64,000 nt of DNA from Tubulanus polymorphus (lineage: Eukaryota > Nemertea > Palaeonemertea > Tubulaniformes > Tubulanidae). The stretch is taken from positions 15,993,307-16,057,306 of the forward strand of contig NC_134031.1 in the NCBI RefSeq assembly GCF_964204645.1. The letters are read 5' to 3'. The position numbers were made by a program, and so were the translations under genes. The number at the start of each line of letters is the position of its first letter. The first letter of the stretch is position 1. Under the pieces are notes generated by a model. That model saw only the letters and a list, made by a program, of their open reading frames with translations, ran no database searches and had not been told where the DNA came from. Shown here piece after piece: positions 51,601-60,600 of this stretch.

Positions 51601-54600
51601 GTTCATGAAACTCCGCCTATTCCTGATGTTCCTTTAAAGCAAGAGACTAGGCCATCATTGCCGGAAGAAATTGTTAATGGCAATGATGATGCTCCGTCTC
51701 CACCAGTTGGGCGGGAGGTAAAAGAAGAAATACCTCCGCCTCCTCCTCCGCTGGAGTTACCAGTCGAGAAACCACCAGAACCTGCTGAATCTCCGGAACA
51801 AGAACGCACTCGCAAAACGACTCCCGACGATCCGGAGCCAAAAAACTTGCATGACATGGTCTCAGTTAAGAATGAGGAGAACAAAGACGTTTCCTTAGCT
51901 GAGGCCAGGCCTGACGAGGGCAAAAATCATTCTTCGAACAGTTCTCCTGTCAATTCAAAAAACCTTCAACTCCCGGTGGCAAAAAACGACGAAGCGCTAC
52001 CGCCACCGAATACGGGAGGAGCGGTAGCGGCGATTACATCAAAGACCACCAGTGATTCTACAACTACAACAACAACGCCATCTGTGATATCAACTGCAAT
52101 CGGTACCGGTAATACATCCACAATTCTCGGAAAACGAAAACATGAAGATAGCAACTCGCCGAAGGATTGCACAAAACCGAAGTCGTTCAAACCCGAACAT
52201 CGACATACGAGCAGTTCGAATTCAAGTTCCAATTCAAAAACTGAGAAATCTGTTGATAAGCTCGCGCAGCAACACCAGCAGCAGTCCGATCACGACTTGA
52301 AAAAGTTGAAGAATTCCTCATCCGGTAGTGGTGGTAGTAATCATAGTCATTCGTCATCGTCCGTCGGATCAACTAGTAAAAACATGCCATCTGGGAATCA
52401 CAGTAGCAAAGACAGAAAGGAATCATCGGCTTCAAAATCATCGTCATCTTCATCATCTACCTCCAGCAGTAGTAATAAATCTAGTCATCATAAAACTCAT
52501 TCTAAGTCACCAGAGAAGAAAATAAAAACGCCTTCGACATCATCAACATCAGCGACGTCTTCCACATCTGTATCTTCTTCCAGTACAAAAGATAAGAATC
52601 GCGAAAATGAAAGGAAAGATATGTCGAAAAAAGATATCAGCAAATCATCATCATCGTCGTCGTCGTCATCATCATCGGCTACGAATTCACTTGAAAAGAA
52701 AGTTGACGATAAAGCCAAGATTGAAATGGAAAAAGAACGCAAACGGGAAGAAAATGATGTAAAGAAAGTCGACAAGAATAAACTCAAAGATAGTAGAATG
52801 GATAAGGTTAAAGTTGACAGTGGTAAATTTGTGAAAGATAAGAAGGATAGTAAATCCTCTGACGTGAAGAATGACAAAAAGCATGAAAAAGTAAAAAGTA
52901 ATCGAATTGACATGGAAAAAAAGGAAATCAAAGTTAGTAAGCCAGTTGATCCACGGTGTAAAGATGATGATTCAAAAAAGGAAAAGAAATCGGAGTCTAA
53001 AAATTCTGAAGATGCCCAACAACACGGCAAGACCAAGTCTAACGAAGGAAAGATTAAAGAAGAAGAACCAAAGAAAAGTTCGAAAGATGATGAAATTAAG
53101 AAAAGCAAACCGGATTCAAAAATTGAGAAAAAGGATAGTAAAAATAAACTAAATGAGGCTAAGGGTAAGGAAGACCATTCAAAAAAGGAAGAAAAGAAGA
53201 CAGATGTGAAGAAGCCTGTCACTTCATCTTCAAAAATCGAAAAAACGAATGATGAGCAGAAATTAAAGTTTTCAAAAACTGGAAATAAAGACAATAAACC
53301 TGACCAAAAAGAATCCGACTTGAAGAAAATTGCTGAAGAGAAGGATAAGAAAAAGAAGCAAGAAAAGGAAAAGAATGATAAGAAGGGTGATAAGAAAAAG
53401 GATTCAAAAAAGGACCGTAAGGATAAAGATCATGATGGTAAAGGTCCTGACGGATCGGGAAAGGATAAACCGAAAGATAATGATCACGACAAAGATAAAG
53501 AAAACCGAGAGAAAGATCGCGAAAAGAAAGATGATCGAAACGACGGCAGAGAACAAAAAGATAAAAGCAAGGATGAAACGAAAGATAAAGAGGCCGATAG
53601 TGGTAATAATAACAAAGAGGGTAAGAAAAAAATGAAAGATGACCGAAAAAAGAAAGAAAAAGAAAAGAAGGACGTGGTTGTAGACGACCCGACTAACGAG
53701 GACTGGCTCAAGAATATCCTTTTAGACGAACCGGAACAGTTCACGTCTATGTACGATAAAATCAAACGACGGTCGAGTAAAGAAGCTCCGAAAACAGGCA
53801 ATGATAACGATGGGCATAAGTTCAAACAGCAGAAACGTAGCGGGAAGAATAACAACAAAAAGAGTAAGATGCCGGTGCGAATAGACTCCGACGATTCGGA
53901 TTCAGAGAATTCCGATAATTCCATCGATGTCCCCAAGCGAAACAACAAAAAGAAAAAGATGGCGTTCGACTCCGATGAGTCGGATCTGGAGATATTTCGC
54001 GCGGCGCGACAAAAGAAGAAATCTACAATGAATAAATCAGCATTTCTGTCACAAGATTCCGACGAGTCGGACTTGGAAATAATACGCAATAAGAAGAAAA
54101 ACAATGTGAAAACGATCATGCACGATTCCGATGCCTCGGACCTAGAGCTTTTTCGTGCAGCTCGCAATAAGAAGAAAATTTTGCATAAAACTGCCACGAT
54201 AACCCGCGATTCCGACGATTCAGACCTCGAATTACTGAGAATGGCTCGTAAGAAGAAAAAGAACCTGCCAAAGACCCAAGCGAGTGCTAAGTTATTCATC
54301 AGTAGTACTTCAAGCAGTGACAGCGATGATGATCTCATCTTGCCGACGAAAAAGAAGCCCTTACCGCCTGTTGTTAATAAGAAGGAGAAGAAGGCTGATA
54401 ACGCGATATACAGCAGTTCTGATTCCGAATCATTCACGCCGGTTAAATCTTCGAAATTGAAAGATCATAATAACAAGTCTGGCAAGAAGTCGATTTTGGC
54501 GAAATTAGACATGGAGTCGTCTTCGTCGGATGAAGATGATGATGATATTAAGCTGCCGCATCCTAAGAAGACCGTTACAGAATCTAAACCAAAAGTTCAC

Positions 54601-57600
54601 AAGAAGGAAGTGAAACGAGACGAAAGTAAAGACAAATCTAAATTGATAAAAGAAAAGTCGCCGAATAAGTTGATAAAACTGGCCGATTTGGTGAAAGAAG
54701 AGAAATCACTCAATAAGAAAGACCTTTTGAAGAAAAAGGTTGTTCAGAAAGTACACCATGTTAGTAATGATTTACACCTAAAGTCGGATATGAAGAACAA
54801 CAAAAAAGTCAAGAAAGACAAAAAGGAGTTTTCGGAAAATTCAGAGTGTACAGTCAAATCGGAGACAATCATGGATAAGAAGAAATCAAGTGAAACATTG
54901 CCCGATCATAGAAAACGTACCGAGTCCGGTGACCGTAAAACGAAAGATGATAAAATGCTAGGTCCACCCGTACTCGTAATGGAACCTAAAGACGATCAGA
55001 ATAAACAACGCAAAGACGTGAAGAAAAAGAAGAAGGAAAAGAAACGCACGAAGAGCGTTGACGAGAAAGATAAGACGGAATCCGTGAAAGAGTCCTTGCC
55101 TCCTGAAATAAATGCGGAAATTATCTCGTCGAATGTTCGATTGGGTGGAGTGTCTAATCTGAATAATGACAATGATGATTCTGGAGTTCCATTCTTTTCG
55201 TCTTCGCTGATAGCTGACGATGACCTTTCACCACCTGATCTCACAAAAAGTGAAGAACCGACGGATAAATTAGAATGGATTCCGGCTGGTGTCACTAGTA
55301 GTAGCACGCACGATGTGTCCGATGATCTGAAAAAGTCGAATAAACATAAGAAGAAACAACATGTCGAAATCGATAAAACAAAGCACAGAAAGAAACCGAA
55401 GCCGGACGCCTTGAAGAAATTGGAAAGAGGTTTGCACGCTTCGGATACAGAGGGTGATATGTTTGAGAAGGTATCCATCTCGGAAAAGTCAGATGATCCG
55501 TTAGGAATTGACGATTCTTCGAATCTGGTCATAAGCGAAAAGGAAGAAACGGTAATCAGCGATTTTAACGTACCGTTCAGTGACATCGAAGCGTCGATGG
55601 CCGCGCCCGTGTTCTTAGTTAACAAGGTCGAACAAGAATCCGTTCAAGTCGACCACGTGATCCATTCGGTTGAAGAGACCGTGTCGACTACGTATCAAGA
55701 GCCGGAGGTCGACGCCGCGACTCAGTTGGCGCGCGCCGTGTCAGAATTACAGAAAGATGAACAGAAGCGTTACACGCCGGAGCCGCAGCTCATCGAAGAG
55801 GTGCCCGAATACCTGCACCTCGAACCGGTACCCGATCCCGAACAGTACCCGCAGGAGACGACCGTCTTCCAACAAGAAACCGACGACGCGGTCGCCGCTC
55901 TGATGGGTATGGAAACGACGATCGTTGACGCGACGCCTCCGATCGTGCCGGATACGCGTTTGCCGTTCAACGCGTCCGAGCAGCCGACTCCTGAGAAATC
56001 GTTCGCCGATCGATCGTACGACGGCGCCGATAAGTCATACGAAGTAACCGACGAACAACCGTATCTGATTGAAGAAGAAAAAGTGCCGGTTCCTCCGAGA
56101 ACGCCCGAAGTAGTGATCGAAACGCCGAAGAAAACTGTCGTCGCTTCTTCTTCGTCGTCATCGTCACTGGCAGAATCGGCGATTATCACGAGTAGCGATA
56201 TCGATACGAAACCGTTGGGCGGTACGGTGTTAGCTATACCAGAACACCCCGATGGAAAGGCGCAGAAGGCCCCAGCCGCCATCCCGCTGGCGACTGTGTG
56301 CGTGAAACCACCGGAACAAGAACAACAACAAGAGCCGACGACGGACCTCGATACGTCGTTCACAACGGATCAGTGGTCGGAACCGGAAACGCCTGCTAAA
56401 CGAAAACGCAAAACCAAGCAACCCAAAGCCAGAAGTAGGAGGGATAGCAGACGCAGCTCAAGCAAAGAAGAACTGTTCCCTGAGCTTACTATTGAAGAAG
56501 GTAGATATCATAGATTTTCATTTGGTTCAATATTCGATCGTAGATATTGAATGAATTGTCATTATTTTATGCCTATTTTCTAGATACCGATCGTGTAAAA
56601 GACACCGAGGTCCAAGAAGAGCCAGCCTTGACGAATTACACGCCCCAGAAAGTTCATTCTACTGAATCGGAGAAAACGGGTACTCCTACTGCACCGCTGG
56701 AAAAAGATGACGCGCCATCAGCCGAATCAACTATCGTGGAGCCACACAAGTCAATGGCTCTTCCTTCAAAGCCAATTCCGAGTATCATGGATGATCCATG
56801 CGATGACTTTGAACCGGAATCTCCTGGTGCCTTGCACATCGATATGTCTGGTATTGAAGGTGACGAAAATGAAGCTCCAGATAATGATGATTCTGTCGCT
56901 GAAAGTTCTGAATTATCTCAGGTATGTTATATTCGACGAAGTCTGATGGTCTTATTGACGTCATCAGTTGTCAGGATGGCCATTGACCTGGGAAGGGAAA
57001 CTCATAGAATCAGAAAAGCCTATGAAGAGTTTGGGAAAATTCAGGGAATTCGACAAATTTTGCAAAAGACCTGGAAAAATTACGGAATTTGGATATGTTT
57101 ATTGACCGCATGTTTATTTATCCCATGTGATTCATTAGAAATGATAAATTGTAGAATTTTAAACCAAAAAATTCCTCTGATTTACGCCTCGGGAATTTTC
57201 TATTATAACATGGGAAAATTGGGGAATTTGTAAATTGGCGGAAAGTGACTACTCTGATTGTTCAAGTTTTCAATCTAATCGTTCTTGTTCTTACAGTTGT
57301 CCAATCAGCATACGCCGTCTGCCCGTCGTAAAGGCAAACGTAACAGACGTAACAACCAACGTAAAGATACTCGTCAGCGACCTGTTGCCGTCGTCGCACC
57401 GAATGAAATCGCTCCCACTCCCGAGAAAGTCGAAGAATTTCCCTCGAACATTCTGCAAGAAGAAAATCTCGAAAAAGACCCGAAGTTTTCCGAATCGAGT
57501 TCCGAAAGTTTTTACAGCGAGGAGAAAAGTCCGCGTATACTTTCAAAAGACAGTCCGCGTTCGGTGAGTCCGCGCGCCGGGCTGTTCCTCGATCGCGATA

Positions 57601-60600
57601 GCCCACGCCGTAAGAGCCCCGGACGTCAAGGTAACGTGACGCCGCCGATTTCGGATATAAAATCGCGATTGCGACCCGTCAGCAAACGTCGCCGGTCGCG
57701 CCGGTGTTCGTTCCCGGAGTACGACGATCGTGAGATCGTGCGCGACGCTCAAATACACGAAAAAGACGCGGACATCGACGCGATTGTCCGCGAAAAGAAA
57801 CTCAGCGAGTACGACTTCCGAGACGACGACGAAGCTCTCGAGCCGACCGCATCGTTCAAAGAATTCGAAAGTAAAATGGAGCGATTCGAAAAGCTGGAGC
57901 CGTTCACCAAGTTGGAGATCAAGGAGGACTTCATGAACGAGAAAGACGATCAAGATATGGAGAAGTGGACGGAAGTTTCGTTGACGGATAACGGTATCAA
58001 ACTGAAGCGCCATCGCAGGAATAAAGTACGCGTCGGTCGCGTGTTGGAGAATGTTCCACCGATCAGTAAAATGGATATCGCCGCCGATCTGGCCAATAAA
58101 CTGCCGACCCCGCCATCCGAAAGCGGAAAAGAATTATTGCCACCGTACGTAAAACTCGAGAAGCTTCAGATCGTCGAGGAAAAATTGAAAAAGGAAGATC
58201 CGAAAACAAAAGAGGACGAGGAAGACCAGAAAATAGTCGCGGTCGAAGCGCAGGCCGATGCCGCTCCGGTGCCAGTCGAAGAAAGTAAAGTGGTCATACA
58301 GATGAAACCCGATGCTGCTGCAGCTGCGGTCGAGCAGTTGGCGCCGACGCTGTTATCGACACCTGTTTCGGCGCCGGTTGCCGCAGCCGGCGGGAAAGAT
58401 CGTAAAAGCCGGCGCAATCGTAGAAAGAAGAGCTATCAGGGTGGCGCCGCGAGTCAAGCCGGCGGAGCCGACGAGCACAACGTCGATCTGTACGAATTCC
58501 GCGACGATTCCGAGTTGCAAGCGGAGGTTATCGAAATGGCGGCGCGAGCGGCGATCGAAGCCGCTGAGGATCATAAAGAAGGCGCACAAACCGGCAATGC
58601 GGTTCCTGCATCCGATGCGAAACCGGTCGCCGGAACTCCCGATCGCGAACTGATGCCGCCTCCTATCGGCACGTCGACCTCGATGACGATGTTGAAATCA
58701 CCGCCGGCCGTTTCCAGCGCAGCGCATCAGACGAAATCTCCGCAACATATCAGCGGCCTCGATCAGGTTCTGATGGAAGAGGCGCGGTCGCCGTGTATTT
58801 CGTCGGACGGCAATCACTCGCAGGACGAACACGCTCTCGTCATCGATCGCGAACGACACGACAGCCACAGCAGCTCGGACCACGTCGAAGCGCACGTGCC
58901 GCCCGTGAAGGAGAAACGCCGACGAAAGAAAGAGAAGAAGGACAAGGAGAAGAAGGAAGGCGAAAGCGGCGAGACGTCGGTCGCGACGACGACCGCCGCG
59001 CCGCCGACCGCGAAAGAGAAAATGGACGAGGCGATGAAAAACGAGTTTCTCAGTAACATCGATCGGATCATCGAAGAAGTGTCGCGAGGGAACTTCGATA
59101 ACAAGTCGATCGAAGACGACCCGGACGCGCCGCCTCGTAGACGCGGTTCACGGTCCAGTAGTAAACACGACATTCCACACGCGGAGAAACCGGTGGTTTC
59201 TAGTACACCAACAGCCGTAATACAACCTCTACACCAAGGTATTAATCACTCCATCTTGTTATCAGGGTTTTTACTGATCAGGGAAATCAGGGAATTCTGG
59301 ATTTGTTATCTCCTGTACTTGGGGGGGGGGGGAAATCAGGGAATTCAGAAGGGATTTGAACTGAAGGACCCAGTTCCACAGTTGTGAGTTAAGATTTGTC
59401 TCGTGAGTTAACTTATTGAAATTGAACTAATTTTAACAGTTAACTCTAACTCAGAACTGTGGAACTGGATCAATGTGTCTTGTTCTTGCTGGTGATTTGT
59501 GGCACTAGGAAACTCTTATGAAGAAACAGCCCTCACTAAGGATATCTTACTATTTAACCAAGGAATTTTGGTTAAGGGTCAGGGAAATAGGGAATTTAGA
59601 ATTCCTTGATCTGATCTGTAAGAACCACTTCTTATTCGAAAATTGCTGATTATTTATGAAAGAGTCTAATATCTTATACAATTACTTTCAGGTCCTCCTT
59701 TACCTCCTCAGAATCCATTGGTCGCTTTACAACAGCAAGGATTCTCGATACCTTCGATGGACGCGATGCAGGAGAAATCCGACGTTCCGGCGACATCGAA
59801 GTCCGACACGCACGGCGGTAATCAACCTTCGGTCGTTCACCAGTCGAACCATCGAAACGAACGAGAACGAGAGCGCGACACGTGTCGCCCGCCGTTTCCA
59901 GGGCATCATCCGCATTTACCGAATCAGCACGGAGACAAGAGCGTCATCTCGCCGATCACGCCGTCAACGCCGGTTTCGCAATATCAGGAGAGCATGAGTC
60001 GTATACAACACCAAGTAGCCGTGTCTCAAGCCGGTCAACCGGCGGCGATGAAGTCGCCGATCGGCGAACCGCAACACCCGCCCGTCGGCCAACCGTTCCC
60101 GCGTCCGGAGGAGTTAGGAAAGTTACCGCCGGGCGTCCCGGTGTCGTCGCATCAGTTGTTGCAGGACACGCACGCCGGCCGCCACCACATGATCGGCTAC
60201 CCGTCGTCGGAACGTAGCGCCATCGAGAGACAAGTTCAAATGGAACGCTGCAATGACGAGCGTCGGTTGAGCGACCCGATGATGGATCGCGGACTGCCGC
60301 CCGGCGACCGTTTGACGCCGCAATCGGCTCACTACACGCAGTCGCAGTTCGGCGACCGCGTTCCGCCGCCGCACCACGGGCAGGAACGCGTGTTCAACTT
60401 TCAACACGACCGTCCTCCGCCGGGTAGTCTGTCGCGGCCGCCGCCCGAACGCTCGCCCGGCGGTCACCATCCGAACGACCGTTTGATGCCGCAGCAAGAG
60501 CGTCAACCGTCGAAATCGCCGACCGGTAAGATGTCGCCGCGTTCCGCGATGGGCGTGCACGTCGGCGTCGTGAAGGGACAGCCGTATCCCATCGGACAAC

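Noticed and set aside
49843-56421. Many long open frames antisense or out of frame to spen exon 13 (up to 317 codons)
   Set aside because: They mirror the biased Lys/Ser/Asp codons of the sense exon, have low-complexity translations and lack promoters, introns or domains.
49639-56550. Treating the 2,303-codon frame as a single-exon gene with its own start and stop
   Set aside because: The first 60 codons are intron sequence with an AG acceptor at 49822-49823. The donor at 56501 leads in phase to exon 14, and flanking exons complete a Spen protein.
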